Positions 19,183 to 31,906 of a stretch of 64,000 nucleotides of DNA are shown one piece after another; position 1 is the first letter of the stretch, and each line of letters starts with the position of its first letter. Below the pieces are notes generated by a model that was not told the DNA's origin, searched no databases, and saw nothing but the letters and a program-made list of their open reading frames with translations. Source of the DNA: Streptomyces sp. DvalAA-43 (lineage in GTDB: Bacteria; Actinomycetota; Actinomycetes; Streptomycetales; Streptomycetaceae). Made by a program: the position numbers and the translations under genes. The stretch spans positions 1 through 64,000 of the forward strand of contig NZ_FMBW01000040.1 of assembly GCF_900091725.1 (NCBI RefSeq). Direction: 5' to 3'.

Positions 19183-19866
19183 TCAGTGGCCGCACGCCCA
19201 GGCCGCCGAGGCGGTGGCCCCGGCCGCCCGGTCACGCAGGGACCGCACCGCTTCGGCCGGGTCCGCCGCCCCGTAGACCGCGGAACCCGCGACGAAGACG
19301 TCCGCCCCGGCCTCGGCGCACCGCTCGATGGTGGCGGCGGAGACGCCGCCGTCGACCTGGAGCCACAGCTCCAGACCGTGCTTGGAGATCAGCTCACGGG
19401 TGCGGCGGATCTTCGGCAGCATGATGTCCAGGAAGGCCTGGCCGCCGAAGCCCGGCTCCACCGTCATGATCAGCAACATGTCGAGCTCGGGGAGCAGGTC
19501 CTCGTACGGCTCGATGGGCGTCGCGGGCTTGAGCGCCATCGAGGCGCGGGCGCCCTTGGCCCGGATCTCCCGCGCCAGCCGCACCGGGGCCGCCGCGGCC
19601 TCCGCGTGGAAGGTCACGGAACCGGCACCGGCCTCGACGTACTGGGGAGCCCAGCGGTCCGGGTCCTCGATCATCAGATGGCAGTCCAGCGGGGTGTCCG
19701 TGGCCCGGCTGAGCGATTCGACGATCGGCACGCCGAGTGTCAGATTGGGCACGAAGTGGTTGTCCATCACATCGACATGGAGCCAGTCGGCGCCTTCGAC
19801 CGCCTTCGCCTCCTCGGCGAGACGGGAGAAGTCGGCGGACAGGATGCTGGGGTTGATCTGGGCCAT
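19183..19866 (-). CDS. rpe: Ribulose-phosphate 3-epimerase
   Basis: This 227-residue TIM barrel interconverts ribulose 5-phosphate and xylulose 5-phosphate in the pentose phosphate pathway. The start of the fold ([15 protein letters not shown]), the metal and catalytic segment [12 protein letters not shown], the [10 protein letters not shown] loop and QVDGGV are all present. The ATG at 19866 directly precedes the fold; an upstream in-frame extension is rejected. Confidence 0.95.
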   Translation of the reverse strand: MAQINPSILSADFSRLAEEAKAVEGADWLHVDVMDNHFVPNLTLGVPIVESLSRATDTPLDCHLMIEDPDRWAPQYVEAGAGSVTFHAEAAAAPVRLAREIRAKGARASMALKPATPIEPYEDLLPELDMLLIMTVEPGFGGQAFLDIMLPKIRRTRELISKHGLELWLQVDGGVSAATIERCAEAGADVFVAGSAVYGAADPAEAVRSLRDRAAGATASAAWACGH

Positions 19867-19981
19867 GCCCCCAAGCCTGCCATGTTCCGCGCCGCTTCCC
19901 CGCCGCGGTGCGGGCCAAAGCCTCACGGGATCATTACAGTTCGCGCGATCGAGGCCCTCCGGCAGCGCGATACGGGCGTTT

Positions 19982-20012
19982 CGGGCGGCCCGGTGGTACG
20001 CGGGGCCGCCCG
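19982..20012 (-). terminator. rsmB terminator
   Basis: A 10-bp stem (19982-19991 with 20003-20012, 11-nt loop) lies 21 bases beyond the rsmB stop. Confidence 0.6.
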
Positions 20013-20032
20013 GGGCGCATCGCGACAGGCTC

Positions 20033-21466
20033 TCAGGCGGTGCGCCGCAGCAGGGCCAGGTACATCGCGTCCGTGCCGTGCAGATGCGGCCACAGCTGGA
20101 CGTCGGGGCCGTCGCCCAGCGCGGGCACGCCCGGCATCAGCGGGCGGGCGTCCACCCACTCGGCCTCGACGGGCCGGCCGCCGCGCCCCTTGAGCACGTC
20201 GTCGACGACGACCCGGGTCTCCGCGAGATGCGGCGAGCAGGTCGCGTAGCCGACCACGCCGCCGACCCGTACCGCGCTCAACGCCTCGCGCAGCAGGGCG
20301 CGTTGGAGCGGCGCGAAATTCTCCAGGTCCTCCTTGCGGCGGCGCCAGCGCGCCTCGGGGCGGCGGCGCAGGGCGCCGAGGCCCGAGCACGGCACGTCCA
20401 TCAGGACCCGGTCGAAGCTGCCGGCCGACCACGGCGGCCGGGTGCCGTCGGCGGTGATCACCTGGTACGGGCCGGGGTTGCCGGCCAGTGCGCGCTCGAC
20501 GAGACGGGCCCGGTGCGGCTGCTTCTCGGCGGCGAGCAGGGCGGCGCCCCGTTCGGCGGCGAGCGCGGCGAGCAGGGCGGCCTTGCCGCCGGGACCCGCG
20601 CAGCCGTCGAGCCAACGGCTGTCACGGCCCTCCACCGGTGCGGCGGCGAGGGCCGCGGCCACCAGCTGGCTGCCCTCGTCCTGGACCCCGGCCCGGCCCT
20701 CCTGGACGGCGGTCAGCGCGCCGGGCTCGCCGCCCTCCGCCATCCGTACGGCATACGGCGACCAGCGGCCCGGCAGGCCGTTCTCGTCGCCGAGGGCGGT
20801 GAGCAGCTCGTCGGTGGTGGAGCGGCCGGGGCGGGCGACCAGGGTGACCTCGGGCCGCTCGTTGTCCGCTTCGAGGAGGTCCTCGATCCCGGCGCGGCCG
20901 CCGCCCAGCGCGTCCCACAGCGCCGAGACGATCCAGCGCGGATGCGAGTGCACGACCGCGAGGTGGTCCTCGGCGTCCTCCTCGTACGACGGGGCCACCT
21001 TGGCCACCCAGCCGTCGAGATCGTCCGCGGAGACCTTGCGCAGCACGGCGTTGACGAACTTGGCCCGGCCCTCGCCGAGCACCACCCGGGCCAGCTCCAC
21101 GCTGGCGGAGACCGCCGCGTGGGTGGGGATACGGGTGCCCAGCAGCTGGTGCACGCCCATGTTCAGCACGTCCAGGACCGGCGGGTCGACCTCCCGCAGC
21201 GGCCGGTCGATGCAGGCCGCGACGATCGCGTCGTACGTCCCCTGGCGGCGCAGCGTGCCGTAGACCAGCTCGGTCGCCAGCGCCGCGTCCCGGTTGTCGA
21301 AGTCGCCCTTGGCACGGGCCTTCTTCAGCAGCGGGGGCAGGACGAGGTTGGCGTAGGCGTCCCGTTCGTCGACGGCCCTGAGTGCCTCGAAGGCGAGGAA
21401 CCGGACCGGGTCCTTCTTGGGGCGGCGGTGCGGCTTGGCGGGACGGCGAGGCTGCTGGTCGTTCAC
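20033..21466 (-). CDS. rsmB: 16S rRNA m5C967 methyltransferase
   Basis: This 477-residue protein has an N-terminal NusB-like RNA-binding domain (about residues 20-160) and a C-terminal SAM methyltransferase. The SAM motif is [16 protein letters not shown], and the two catalytic cysteines are in [17 protein letters not shown] and [10 protein letters not shown]. It methylates cytosine 967 of 16S rRNA using the RsmB/Sun mechanism. The N-terminus is Lys/Arg/Pro-rich. It is GTG-started with GGAGCACC upstream and lies 73 bases after fmt, likely the same transcript. Confidence 0.93.
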   Translation of the reverse strand: MNDQQPRRPAKPHRRPKKDPVRFLAFEALRAVDERDAYANLVLPPLLKKARAKGDFDNRDAALATELVYGTLRRQGTYDAIVAACIDRPLREVDPPVLDVLNMGVHQLLGTRIPTHAAVSASVELARVVLGEGRAKFVNAVLRKVSADDLDGWVAKVAPSYEEDAEDHLAVVHSHPRWIVSALWDALGGGRAGIEDLLEADNERPEVTLVARPGRSTTDELLTALGDENGLPGRWSPYAVRMAEGGEPGALTAVQEGRAGVQDEGSQLVAAALAAAPVEGRDSRWLDGCAGPGGKAALLAALAAERGAALLAAEKQPHRARLVERALAGNPGPYQVITADGTRPPWSAGSFDRVLMDVPCSGLGALRRRPEARWRRRKEDLENFAPLQRALLREALSAVRVGGVVGYATCSPHLAETRVVVDDVLKGRGGRPVEAEWVDARPLMPGVPALGDGPDVQLWPHLHGTDAMYLALLRRTA

Positions 21467-21539
21467 GTGGAAGGTGCTCCGCTGATGGTGAGGGGGCGAA
21501 CCCTCCCAGCCTACGTCGCCGCCCCGGGCCCGGCGGGCC

Positions 21540-22472
21540 TCAGCTCCCCAGCAGCTCGCCGTGGGCGATCCGCACCCCGCGCGCCCAGTCCGCGGCCCGC
21601 ATCGGCTTCTTGCCCTGGGGCTGGACCCAGAGCAGCTCGACCGCGTGCGATCCGGTGCCCACGTACACGTTGTTCTTGGCCGCCGAGAGCTCGCCGGGCG
21701 CCAGGTCGGTGCGGTCCAGGACGGGGACCGCCTGGATCAGCTTGAGGCGCTCGCCGCGGAACAGCGTCCACGCGCCGGGAGCGGGGGTGCAGCCGCGCAC
21801 CACCCGGTCGACCCGCAGGGCGGGCGCCGACCACCGCACCTGGGCGTCCTCGACGGTGATCTTCGGTGCGAGGGTGACTCCCTCGGCCGGCTGGGGCACG
21901 GCGTGCAGGGTGCCGTCCTCGATGCCGTCCATCGTCGCGACGAGCAGTCCCGCGCCGGCGAACGCCAGCCGGGTGAGCAGATCGCCGCTGGTGTCGGTGG
22001 GGCGCACCTCCTCGGTGAGGACGCCGTACACCGGGCCGGAGTCGAGCCCCTCCTCGATCAGGAAGGTCGACGCGCCGGTCACCTCGTCCCCGGCCATGAC
22101 CGAGTGCTGCACCGGGGCCGCGCCGCGCCAGGCGGGCAGCAGCGAGAAGTGGAGGTTGACCCAGCCACGGGCGGGGACGGCGAGCGCCTCCTTGGGGAGC
22201 AGCGCCCCGTAGGCGACGACCGGGCAGCAGTCCGGGGCGATCTCCCGCAGCCGGGCGAGGAAGTCCGCCTCGCGCGGCCGGGCGGGCTTGAGCACCTCGA
22301 TGCCGGCCTCCTCGGCGCGCTCGGCGACCGGGCTGGCGACCAGACGGCGGCCCCGCCCGGCGGGGGCGTCGGGCCGGGTCACCACGGCGGCCACCTCGTG
22401 CCGGTCGGAGGCGATCAGGGCGTCCAGGGCGGGTACGGCTACCTCGGGGGTGCCTGCGAAGACGAGCTTCAT
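21540..22472 (-). CDS. fmt: Methionyl-tRNA formyltransferase
   Basis: This 310-residue enzyme formylates initiator Met-tRNA with 10-formyltetrahydrofolate. The N-terminal fold start [18 protein letters not shown] and the active-site [15 protein letters not shown] (family SLLPxxRGxxP) are present, followed by the C-terminal tRNA-binding OB domain. The ATG at 22472 starts the fold; a longer frame to 22517 is not conserved in type. Confidence 0.95.
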   Translation of the reverse strand: MKLVFAGTPEVAVPALDALIASDRHEVAAVVTRPDAPAGRGRRLVASPVAERAEEAGIEVLKPARPREADFLARLREIAPDCCPVVAYGALLPKEALAVPARGWVNLHFSLLPAWRGAAPVQHSVMAGDEVTGASTFLIEEGLDSGPVYGVLTEEVRPTDTSGDLLTRLAFAGAGLLVATMDGIEDGTLHAVPQPAEGVTLAPKITVEDAQVRWSAPALRVDRVVRGCTPAPGAWTLFRGERLKLIQAVPVLDRTDLAPGELSAAKNNVYVGTGSHAVELLWVQPQGKKPMRAADWARGVRIAHGELLGS

Positions 22473-22562
22473 GGGTGGCTGACTGCCTCTCGGGCCGAAA
22501 CGTGCGGTGACGAGCAACGCACAAGTCTATGGGCCGGGCGGCCGGGGGGCGTACGCATGGCC

Positions 22563-23247
<685 letters not shown>

Positions 23248-23263
23248 CCACCCCGCCCGTCCC

Positions 23264-23296
23264 CTGCCCCGCCGCGCCCGACGCACGGCGGGGCAG
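23264..23296. terminator. Bidirectional terminator between HTH-like gene and priA
   Basis: An 11-bp perfect stem (23264-23274 with 23286-23296) lies between the convergent genes. Confidence 0.7.
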
Positions 23297-23312
23297 CCGT
23301 ATGTCCGCGCCG

Positions 23313-25450
23313 TCATCCGATGTCCGGCGGGTCCACCCTGATCCGGACCTGCTCGGCGTTCCCCCGGGACATCCGCGCCGCTTGCGCGGCCTTCAGCGCG
23401 GCCGCGAGCGCCGCCCCGCTGCCCGGCGGCACCCTGAGCAGCGCCCGTTGCCAGGTCTCGCCCGGCGGTGCGTCCCCGGGCCTGCGGGGCCTGCCCGGTC
23501 CGGTCACCGGCACCGGACCCAGCACCTCGGCCTCCGGCGGCAGTGCGGCCGCCGCGAGAAACGTGGCCAGCGCCTCCGGCGTGCCGGTCACCGAAGCCAT
23601 CCGGGACACCGGGGGAAAGCCGAGCTCGGCCCGCTCCGCCAGCTCACGGCGGGCGTGCCCGACCGGGTCCCAGCGCACCAGGGCCTGTACGGGCCTCAGC
23701 GTCGGCTCGGCGACGACCACCACCGTGCCGCCCTCCGGCTGCCCGCGCACCAGCGCGGCCGCCGCCGTCCAGCGGCGCAGCGCCTCCTCGCCCGCCCGCA
23801 GATCGGGGCGGCCGACCATCGCCCAGCCGTCCAGCAACAGCGCGGCCGCGTAGCCACCGTCGGCGACGGGCTCGGCGCCGGGGGTGCTGACGACCAGCGC
23901 GGGCGCGTCCGGCACCGAGTCGAGGATGTGGTCGCGGCCCGACGTCCGCACCGGCACGGCGGGAAAGGCCCGGCCCAGCTCCTCGGCCGTCCGGCGGGCG
24001 CCGACGATCCGGGCCCGGAGCCGGTTGGAGCCGCAGGCGGCGCAGTGCCAGGCGGTCTCGGGCCGCCCGCACCAGGCGCAGTCGAGATCCCGCTGGTCCG
24101 GCGCCTGGAGCGGTCCGGCGCAGTGCCGGCACCGGGCGGGCTCGCGGCAGCGCTCACAGGCCAGCCGCGGCGCGTATCCCCGGCGTGGCACCTGGACCAG
24201 GACCGGGCCGCGGCGCAGCCCGTCCCGTACCGTCTGCCAGGCCAGGCTGGGCAGCCGCGCGGCGCGCGCCGCGCCGTCGCGCGCCAGCTCCCCGTCGTCG
24301 ACCGTGCGCACCAGGGGTGCCGCGATCCGCAGCTGCTCCCGGTCCGCGCGCAGCGGCAGCGCCCAGCCGCTCTCCACCAGCTGGGCGGCCTCCACCGTGC
24401 AGTTCGTACCGCCGAGCAGGAACGCGCACCGGCCGTGCGCGGCCCGTAGTTCGAGGACCTCGCGGACGTGCGGGAAGGGGGCGTTGTCGTCGCTGTGGCT
24501 GGCGTCCCCGTCGTCCCAGACGGCGACCAGGCCGAGGTCGGCGACCGGGGCGAACATCGCCGCCCTGGTCCCGACGACCGCCCGCACCGAGCCGCGCCGT
24601 ACGGCGAGCCACTCGCGGTAGCGCTTCTCCGGGCCGGAGTCGGCGGTCAGCAGGGCGTGGCGTCCCGGGCCGAGCAGTGCGGTGAGCGCGGCGTCCACCC
24701 GCCCCGCGGTGCGGCCGTCGGGGACGACGACGAGGGCGCCGCGCCCGGACGCGAGGGTCGCGGCCGTGGCTCGGGCGAGCTCCTCGGGCCAGTGGGGTCC
24801 GGGCAGCGCCGTCCACACGGCCCGGGGCGCACCGCCCTCGGACAGCGCCCGCAGGAAAGCCGGACCCTGCGCGTACCGCTCCCAGCTCCCGGCCGACGGC
24901 GCGGGCGGGGGCGGCAGCGGCTCGGGCGAGGGTCTGGACTCGGCCCTGCCGTTCCGGGGCGGCACGGCGAGCTGGAGCACATCGGCGAGGCTGCCCGCGT
25001 ACCGGTCGGCGACGGCGCGCGAGAGCGCGAGCAGCTCGGGCCCGAGCACGGGCTCGGGCGACACGACGTAGGCGAGGGCCGCGAGGGCGCCGGGGTAGTC
25101 CGATTCGGCGCGCCGTTCGACCAGGAAGCCGTCGATCAGCCCGCCGCCCTCGCGCCGGCCGCCGCGCACCTGGCGCCCCCGGCCCCGAAGCGCACCCGCA
25201 CCCGCACCCCCGGCTGGGCCTCGGCGTCGAGCTCCTCGGGCACCGCGTAGTCGAAGTACTGGTCGAGATGGAGCACGCCCTTGTTGACCAGCACCCGGGC
25301 GACGGGCAGCTCCTTGGCGAGCGCGGCGCCGCGCCAGGTCCGCGGCTTGGCCCGCGGCACCTTGGCCTTCCGTACCGTCTCCCGGATCAGCGCAAGCTGC
25401 TCCGGGGCCCCGTCCCCGGGGTCCTCGGATCGCTCGTCGTCGCTGCTCAC
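23313..25450 (-). pseudogene. priA: Primosomal protein N' (PriA), interrupted by a frameshift
   Basis: The gene reads in two frames that join at the G run 25176-25180 (- strand GGGGG): the N-terminal part (GTG at 25450, VARVLVNKGVLHLDQYFDYA and VRVRVRFGAG) and the remaining roughly 620 residues (RREGGGLIDGF onward). Adding one G restores a continuous 712-residue protein. The C-terminal half has the zinc-binding cysteines (CERCREPARC, CAWC, CAAC). The P-loop is replaced by ALPGPHWPEE, so like other actinobacterial PriA it should lack helicase activity but may still load the replication-restart machinery. The break is in a homopolymer, so a sequencing error is as likely as a true mutation. Confidence 0.85.
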
Positions 25451-25514
25451 AGCCACATACCTACCAGACACCACCGACAGCGGCCCCGACGAGGCGGCGC
25501 CGGAGGCCGGACGT

Positions 25515-25554
25515 GCCGGGGCCCGGACACCGCGTGCGGTGTCCGGGCCCCGGC
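25515..25554 (-). terminator. metK terminator
   Basis: Perfect 17-bp arms (25515-25531 and 25538-25554) with a 6-nt loop lie 24 bases beyond the metK stop. This is among the strongest hairpins in the window. Confidence 0.85.
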
Positions 25555-25577
25555 GTACGGACGAAGGAGCGGCGGTC

Positions 25578-26786
<1,209 letters not shown>

Positions 26787-26867
26787 ATCGCTCCCTGGGG
26801 TTGCAGCGGCTGCTGGCTGATCATTTGGCGGACTGGCCGGGAGCTGCGCCCGGCATGGTCCGGGGTC

Positions 26868-26873
26868 AGTTTA
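26868..26873 (-). promoter_or_regulatory. Candidate metK -10 element
   Basis: TAAACT on the - strand is a good -10 match, 82 bases upstream of the metK start; no convincing -35 is visible. No known SAM riboswitch class was recognised in the leader. Confidence 0.35.
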
Positions 26874-26936
26874 TCGGTCGCTTCCGTCCGGCGGACAGCG
26901 TGTCTCGCCCTTTGGGAGTTCTGTGACCTGAGGCAC

Positions 26937-26954
26937 GGCCCGCCGAGGCGGGCC
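26937..26954 (-). terminator. coaBC terminator
   Basis: An 8-bp G+C stem (26937-26944 with 26947-26954) lies about 75 bases after coaBC and before the metK promoter. Confidence 0.5.
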
Positions 26955-27029
26955 GGCCGCCCCGGGACAACGTCATTTACGCCCATATTTCAAGGGTTTC
27001 GGCCCGGTCGCGGACGTGACACAAGAATT

Positions 27030-28232
27030 TCATCCGAGACGCGACGACACGAGATCCCAGACCGTGTCGGCGAGTGCCTCCTTGGGTCCGTACGGCACCT
27101 GGGTCTCGCCGCCGTCGGCGGCGAGCACCACCGCCTCGTTCTCCTCCGAGCCGAAGGTCCGGCGCTCCCCCACCTCGTTGACCACGAGGAGATCGCAGCC
27201 CTTGCGGCGGAGCTTCTCCCGGCCGTTGGCGAGGACGTCGTGGGTCTCGGCGGCGAATCCGACGACGATCTGCCCCGGCCGGGCGCGTTCGCCGGCCACC
27301 TCGGCGAGGATGTCCGGGTTGCGGACGAGTGTGAGGGGCGCGGGCTCCTGGCCGTCCTTCTTCTTGATCTTTCCCTGCGCGTACTCGGCGGGCCGGAAGT
27401 CGGCGACCGCCGCCGCCATCACGACCACGTCGGCGTCGGCGGCGGCCTTCAGCACGGCCTCGCGCAGCTGCACGGCGGTCCCCGCGTGCAGCACGTCGGC
27501 ACCGGCAGGGTCGGGCAGTCCGGTGTTGGCCTCGACGAGGGTGACCCGGGCGCCGCGGGCGACCGCGGTCCGGGCCAGGGCGTAGCCCTGCTTGCCGGAG
27601 GAGCGGTTGCCGAGGTAGCGCACCGGGTCGAGCGGTTCGCGCGTACCGCCCGCGCTGATGACGACATGGCGGCCGGCCAGATCGGCCTCGACGGGTCCCC
27701 GGGCCAGCACCCGGCGGCAGACCTCGAAGATCTCCCCCGGGTCGGGCAGCCGGCCCTTGCCGGTGTCGACGCCGGTGAGCCGGCCGACGGCCGGCTCGAT
27801 GACGACGGCGCCCCGGCGGCGCAGGGTGGCGACGTTCTCCCGGGTGGCGGGGTGCTCCCACATCTCGGTGTGCATGGCGGGTGCGAAGACGACGGGACAG
27901 CGGGCGGTGAGGAGCGTGTTGGTGAGCAGGTCGTCGGCGAGGCCGTGGGCGGCCCTGGCGAGCAGGTCGGCGGTGGCGGGGGCGACGACCACCAGATCGG
28001 CGCCCTGCCCGATCCTGACGTGCGGCACCTCGTGGACGTCGTTCCAGACCTCGGTGGACACCGGGTGGCCGGAGAGCGCCGACCAGGTGGCGGCGCCCAC
28101 GAAGTGCAGCGACGACTCGGTCGGTACGACGCGCACATCGTGACCGGACTCGGTCAGCCGGCGCAGCAGTTCGCACGCCTTGTACGCGGCGATGCCCCCG
28201 CTGACCCCCAGAACGACCTTCGGCTTGTCCAC
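27030..28232 (-). CDS. coaBC: Phosphopantothenoylcysteine decarboxylase / phosphopantothenate-cysteine ligase
   Basis: This 400-residue bifunctional flavoprotein carries out two steps of coenzyme A synthesis. The N-terminal CoaC half has the flavin site VLGVSGGIAAYKACELL and the PAMHTEMW loop. The C-terminal CoaB ligase half has SAGGTREPLDPVRYLGN and SSGKQGYALA. The GTG at 28232 has GGGGAGA 7 bases upstream and starts at the flavin fold; the longer reading frame to 28268 is not needed. Confidence 0.95.
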   Translation of the reverse strand: MDKPKVVLGVSGGIAAYKACELLRRLTESGHDVRVVPTESSLHFVGAATWSALSGHPVSTEVWNDVHEVPHVRIGQGADLVVVAPATADLLARAAHGLADDLLTNTLLTARCPVVFAPAMHTEMWEHPATRENVATLRRRGAVVIEPAVGRLTGVDTGKGRLPDPGEIFEVCRRVLARGPVEADLAGRHVVISAGGTREPLDPVRYLGNRSSGKQGYALARTAVARGARVTLVEANTGLPDPAGADVLHAGTAVQLREAVLKAAADADVVVMAAAVADFRPAEYAQGKIKKKDGQEPAPLTLVRNPDILAEVAGERARPGQIVVGFAAETHDVLANGREKLRRKGCDLLVVNEVGERRTFGSEENEAVVLAADGGETQVPYGPKEALADTVWDLVSSRLG

Positions 28233-28309
28233 TGCGTCTCCCCGCACTCGGATACGAACAACCCCCATGCTGCCTCACCGCGGCGGGTCCGATGCTGTCG
28301 CCCCGGACA

Positions 28310-28349
28310 CACCTCAGGCCCGGCAGCCGTGGCCGCCGGGCCTGAGGTG
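28310..28349 (-). terminator. rpoZ terminator
   Basis: Perfect 15-bp arms (28310-28324 and 28335-28349) with a 10-nt loop begin 17 bases after the rpoZ stop. Confidence 0.8.
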
Positions 28350-28365
28350 AAGGTGCAATTCCTGC

Positions 28366-28638
28366 TTACTGCGCGGGGCCCTCGATGGCCTCGGAGGTGA
28401 GCAGGCCCGCGTTGATCTCGCGGAGCGCGATCGAGAGCGGCTTCTCGTGCACGTGGGTGTCGACGAGCGGACCGACGTACTCCAGGAGACCCTCGCCGAG
28501 CTGCGAGTAGTACGCGTTGATCTGGCGCGCGCGCTTGGCGGCGTAGATCACGAGGCTGTACTTCGAGTCGGTGGCCTCGAGGAGCTCATCAATCGGCGGG
28601 TTGATGATGCCCTCGGGCGTGGTGATGGAAGAGGACAC
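28366..28638 (-). CDS. rpoZ: RNA polymerase omega subunit
   Basis: This 90-residue protein is the Streptomyces omega subunit, which helps assemble the beta' subunit into RNA polymerase and is needed for normal differentiation. It begins [19 protein letters not shown] and contains the family helix [16 protein letters not shown]. The GTG at 28638 follows GGAAGG; an in-frame extension to 28734 is rejected because it is unlike the family. Confidence 0.96.
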   Translation of the reverse strand: MSSSITTPEGIINPPIDELLEATDSKYSLVIYAAKRARQINAYYSQLGEGLLEYVGPLVDTHVHEKPLSIALREINAGLLTSEAIEGPAQ

Positions 28639-28717
28639 TCTCTGCCTTCCGAAGGGGGTAAAGATCAAAGAAACCTTTGACGTGCGGAGACTCGCGGTGG
28701 TGTGCGTACCGACTTCG

Positions 28718-29335
28718 TCAGTCGCTGTCGGCACGGTGGCCGGAAACCTCCAACATCAAGGCTAGCAGCTCACGGGCCACATCCTCGACGGAGGTGTTGA
28801 CCAGCGTCGTATCGAACTCGGACTCGGCGGCCAGTTCGACCCGGGCGGCGGCGAGCCTGCGCTCGATCACCTCGGGCGCCTCGGTCCCGCGACCGGTGAG
28901 CCGGCGGACCAGCTCCTCCCAGCTGGGCGGGGCCAGGAAGACCAGCTGTGCTTCCGGCATCGACTGCCGGACCAGCCGGGCACCCTGGAGGTCGATCTCC
29001 AGCAGCACCGGCTCACCCGCCTCCAGGCGGTCGAGCACGGCGCGGCGGGGCGTGCCGTAGCGGTTGCCCGCGAACTCAGCCCACTCCAGCAGCTCGCCGT
29101 TGGCGATCAGCTTGTCGAACTCCTCGTCGTCCACGAAGAAGTAGTGGACACCGTTGCGCTCGCCGGGGCGCGGCCTGCGGGTCGTCGCCGACACCGAGAG
29201 CCAGACCTCGGGGTGGACCTTGCGCATATGAGCGACGACCGTGCTCTTGCCGACCCCGGAGGGGCCGGAGAGCACGGTCAGCCGCGGACGTACGTCCGGG
29301 GGTACGGGGGACGTCCCCCGGGATGTTGCAGCCAT
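28718..29335 (-). CDS. gmk: Guanylate kinase
   Basis: This 205-residue kinase converts GMP to GDP with ATP. It has the P-loop [10 protein letters not shown] near residue 24, the GMP-binding [13 protein letters not shown] and the DVQG-like [10 protein letters not shown] motif. It lies 38 bases after sIHF and 79 bases before rpoZ in one transcription direction. Confidence 0.95.
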   Translation of the reverse strand: MAATSRGTSPVPPDVRPRLTVLSGPSGVGKSTVVAHMRKVHPEVWLSVSATTRRPRPGERNGVHYFFVDDEEFDKLIANGELLEWAEFAGNRYGTPRRAVLDRLEAGEPVLLEIDLQGARLVRQSMPEAQLVFLAPPSWEELVRRLTGRGTEAPEVIERRLAAARVELAAESEFDTTLVNTSVEDVARELLALMLEVSGHRADSD

Positions 29336-29373
29336 GGAGCGATTATCCAGGTTCTCAGGAGTGCCTGAGAACG

Positions 29374-29697
29374 TCAGGCGGGGCTGCCGCCGAACTCACG
29401 CTCCAGGGATGCGATCTGGTTGGAGCCGAGACCCCGGACCCGGCGGCTCTCGGAGATGCCGAGCCGCTCCATGATCTGCTTGGCGCGGACCTTGCCCACG
29501 CCCGGCAGGGACTCCAGCAGGGCGGAGACCTTCATCTTGCCGATGACGTCGTTCTCCTGGCCCTGCTTGATGACCTCGTGGAGGGAGGCGCCGGAGTGCT
29601 TGAGTCGATTCTTGACCTCGGCCCGCTCCCGGCGAGCCGCGGCGGCCTTTTCGAGCGCGGCTGCGCGCTGTTCAGGGGTAAGGGGCGGAAGAGCCAC
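29374..29697 (-). CDS. sihF: Actinobacterial integration host factor (sIHF)
   Basis: This 107-residue nucleoid-associated protein is specific to actinobacteria. It binds DNA through a helix-turn-helix-helix and influences chromosome topology, sporulation and antibiotic production. The sequence [20 protein letters not shown], the [20 protein letters not shown] core (helix-hairpin-helix) and [18 protein letters not shown] are diagnostic. The GTG at 29697 has GAGGTGAC upstream; an extension to 29760 is rejected. Confidence 0.95.
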   Translation of the reverse strand: MALPPLTPEQRAAALEKAAAARRERAEVKNRLKHSGASLHEVIKQGQENDVIGKMKVSALLESLPGVGKVRAKQIMERLGISESRRVRGLGSNQIASLEREFGGSPA

Positions 29698-29845
29698 GCC
29701 TACGTCACCTCGGATGTCGATCTGTCGGATACGGACCGGTGAGGAAGCTGAACGCTCCACACCAGGTGAGCGACGGACACCTCGTGTACGTCGGCTCTCG
29801 ACGGAGACTAGCGGCCAGGACCGCCGGAGTCAGCGAGAACCAACG

Positions 29846-29877
29846 AAAAGTCCTGGTCAGCCTTGGCCGACCAGGAC
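29846..29877 (-). terminator. pyrF (pyr operon) terminator
   Basis: A 9-bp stem (29850-29858 with 29869-29877) is followed on the - strand by CTTTT, giving a true intrinsic terminator about 65 bases beyond pyrF. The 244-bp gap also holds the sIHF promoter region, where no clear -10/-35 pair could be chosen. Confidence 0.75.
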
Positions 29878-29941
29878 ATTTCTGGCATAACAACCGAGTT
29901 TTTTGGTCAGGAAAGAGTCAACACCCTGTTACGTGGCATGC

Positions 29942-30781
29942 TCACCTACCTGCGACAGCTGCCCGGATCTCGCCCGTGAGCCGTTCGGCGGCCTCGCGCA
30001 GCCCCGTCACGTCCGGACCCTGGCTCAGTACGCCGCGGCTCACGCTGGGCACCACATTGCCCACCGAGGCACCGAACACTCCGGGCAGATCCGCGGGCGT
30101 CGCGCCCTGCGCCCCGATCCCGGGGGCGAGCAGCGGACCGTTGATCGCCAGGTCGGCGCCCGCGTCCCCGAGCGTGGCTCCCACCACCGCGCCGACGGAG
30201 CCCAGCGGGGCCGCGCCCTCGTTCTCGGCGGCCATGTGGTCGAGCATGAGCTGGGCCAGCGAACGGCCGTCGGCGGCGGTGGCCCGCTGCACCTCGGCGC
30301 CCTCCGGGTTGGAGGTGAGGGCGAGCACGAAGACGCCCGCGCCGGAGAGGACCGCCGCGTCGAGCGCCGGGCGCAGCGAGCCGAAGCCGAGGTACGGCGA
30401 GACGGTGACCGCGTCCGAGAACAGCGGCGAGCCCTGCTCCAGGTAGGTCGCCGCGTAGGCGCCCATGGTGGAGCCGATGTCGCCGCGCTTGGCGTCCATC
30501 AGCACCAGCGCGCCGGCCGCCCGCGCCTCCTCGACCGCCTTCTCCAGGACGGCGATGCCGCGCGAGCCGAAGCGCTCGAAGAACGCGGACTGCGGCTTGA
30601 GCACGGCGACCCGGTCGGCCAGCGCCTCGACGACCGTGCGCGTGAAGCGTTCGAGCCCGGCGACGTCGTCGTTCAGGCCCCAGGCGGTGAGCAGCGAGGC
30701 GTGCGGGTCGATGCCGACGCACAGCGGACCGCGGGTGTCCATGGCGCGGCGCAGGCGCGCGCCGAACGGTTCGGGGCTCAT
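29942..30781 (-). CDS. pyrF: Orotidine 5'-phosphate decarboxylase
   Basis: This 279-residue type 2 (Mycobacterium-like) OMP decarboxylase makes UMP in the last step of pyrimidine synthesis. The catalytic segment LMDAKRGDIGSTM is present with its Asp-Lys pair. The ATG overlaps the pyrD stop by four bases (ATGA). It is the last gene of the pyr operon. Confidence 0.95.
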   Translation of the reverse strand: MSPEPFGARLRRAMDTRGPLCVGIDPHASLLTAWGLNDDVAGLERFTRTVVEALADRVAVLKPQSAFFERFGSRGIAVLEKAVEEARAAGALVLMDAKRGDIGSTMGAYAATYLEQGSPLFSDAVTVSPYLGFGSLRPALDAAVLSGAGVFVLALTSNPEGAEVQRATAADGRSLAQLMLDHMAAENEGAAPLGSVGAVVGATLGDAGADLAINGPLLAPGIGAQGATPADLPGVFGASVGNVVPSVSRGVLSQGPDVTGLREAAERLTGEIRAAVAGR

Positions 30782-31887
30782 GCGGTGGCCTTCCTGGTCT
30801 CGGCGCCGACGGCTTCGGCGAGGGTGGTGTACGGGGAGGCGGCCAGGCGCGCGGCCAGGCCCTTGTGGATCGCGCGGGCGTAGAACGGGCCCTCGTAGAT
30901 GAAGGCGCTGTAGCCCTGGACGAGCGTGGCGCCCGCGAGGATGCGCTGCCAGGCGTCCTCGGCGTTCTCGACACCCCCGACACCCACCAGGGTGATCCGG
31001 TCGCCCACCCGCGCGTACAGGCGGCTCAGCACCTCCAGTGAGCGGGCCTTGAGGGGGGCTCCGGAGAGGCCGCCGGTCTCCGCGACCAGGGACGGCGAGG
31101 ACCGCAGGCCGAGGCCGTCGCGGGCGATGGTGGTGTTGGTCGCGATGATGCCGTCCAGGCCCAGCTCTACCGCGAGGTCGGCGACGGCGTCGACGTCCTC
31201 GTCCGCGAGGTCCGGGGCGATCTTGACGAGCAGCGGGACCCGCCGCCCGGTGACGGTGCGGTCGGCGGCCTCGCGCACGGCGCTGAGCAGGGGCCGCAGC
31301 GCCTCGGTGGCCTGGAGGTTGCGCAGCCCGGGGGTGTTGGGCGAGGAGACGTTCACGACCAGGTAGTCGGCGTGGGCGGCGAGGCGCTCGGTGGACTTCA
31401 CGTAGTCGCCGACCGCTTCGGCCTCCGGCACGACCTTGGTCTTGCCGATGTTGACGCCGACCGTGGTCCGGAAGACCGGCTCACGGGCGGCCAGGCGCTC
31501 GGCCACGGCCGCGGAGCCCTCGTTGTTGAAGCCCATGCGGTTGATCAGCGCGCGGTCCGCGACGAGGCGGAACAGGCGCTTCTTGGGGTTGCCGGGCTGC
31601 GGCTCGCCGGTGACCGTGCCGATCTCGACGTGGTCGAAGCCGAGCATCGCCATGCCGTCGATCGCGACGGCGTTCTTGTCGAAGCCGGCGGCGAGGCCGA
31701 AGGGGCCGTGCATCCGCAGACCGAGGGCCTCGGTGCGCAGCTCCTCGTAGCGGGGCGCGAGCGCGGCCGCGACGAAGGTGCGCAGCACGGGGACGCGGGC
31801 GGCGAGGCGGATCCACCGGAAGGCCAGGTAGTGGGCCTGTTCGGGGTCCATCCGCTTGAAGACCAGCCGGAAGAAGAACTTGTACAT
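30778..31887 (-). CDS. pyrD: Dihydroorotate dehydrogenase (quinone), class 2
   Basis: This 369-residue membrane-associated FMN enzyme oxidises dihydroorotate with quinone. The N-terminal helix [20 protein letters not shown] is the class 2 membrane-docking part. [25 protein letters not shown] and [13 protein letters not shown] are the FMN and active-site motifs. The ATG at 31887 with GAGGAC upstream was chosen over an upstream frame that is only low-complexity Arg. Confidence 0.95.
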   Translation of the reverse strand: MYKFFFRLVFKRMDPEQAHYLAFRWIRLAARVPVLRTFVAAALAPRYEELRTEALGLRMHGPFGLAAGFDKNAVAIDGMAMLGFDHVEIGTVTGEPQPGNPKKRLFRLVADRALINRMGFNNEGSAAVAERLAAREPVFRTTVGVNIGKTKVVPEAEAVGDYVKSTERLAAHADYLVVNVSSPNTPGLRNLQATEALRPLLSAVREAADRTVTGRRVPLLVKIAPDLADEDVDAVADLAVELGLDGIIATNTTIARDGLGLRSSPSLVAETGGLSGAPLKARSLEVLSRLYARVGDRITLVGVGGVENAEDAWQRILAGATLVQGYSAFIYEGPFYARAIHKGLAARLAASPYTTLAEAVGAETRKATA

Positions 31888-31906
31888 CGGGAGTGTCCTC
31901 ACAGAG

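Noticed and set aside
26787..27029. SAM riboswitch upstream of metK
   Set aside because: No conserved SAM-I, SAM-II or SAM-IV core was visible; only a short hairpin and a -10-like element are present.
28639..28734. N-terminal extension of rpoZ
   Set aside because: The family protein starts at the GTG at 28638 with a ribosome site; the extra 32 codons are unlike the family.
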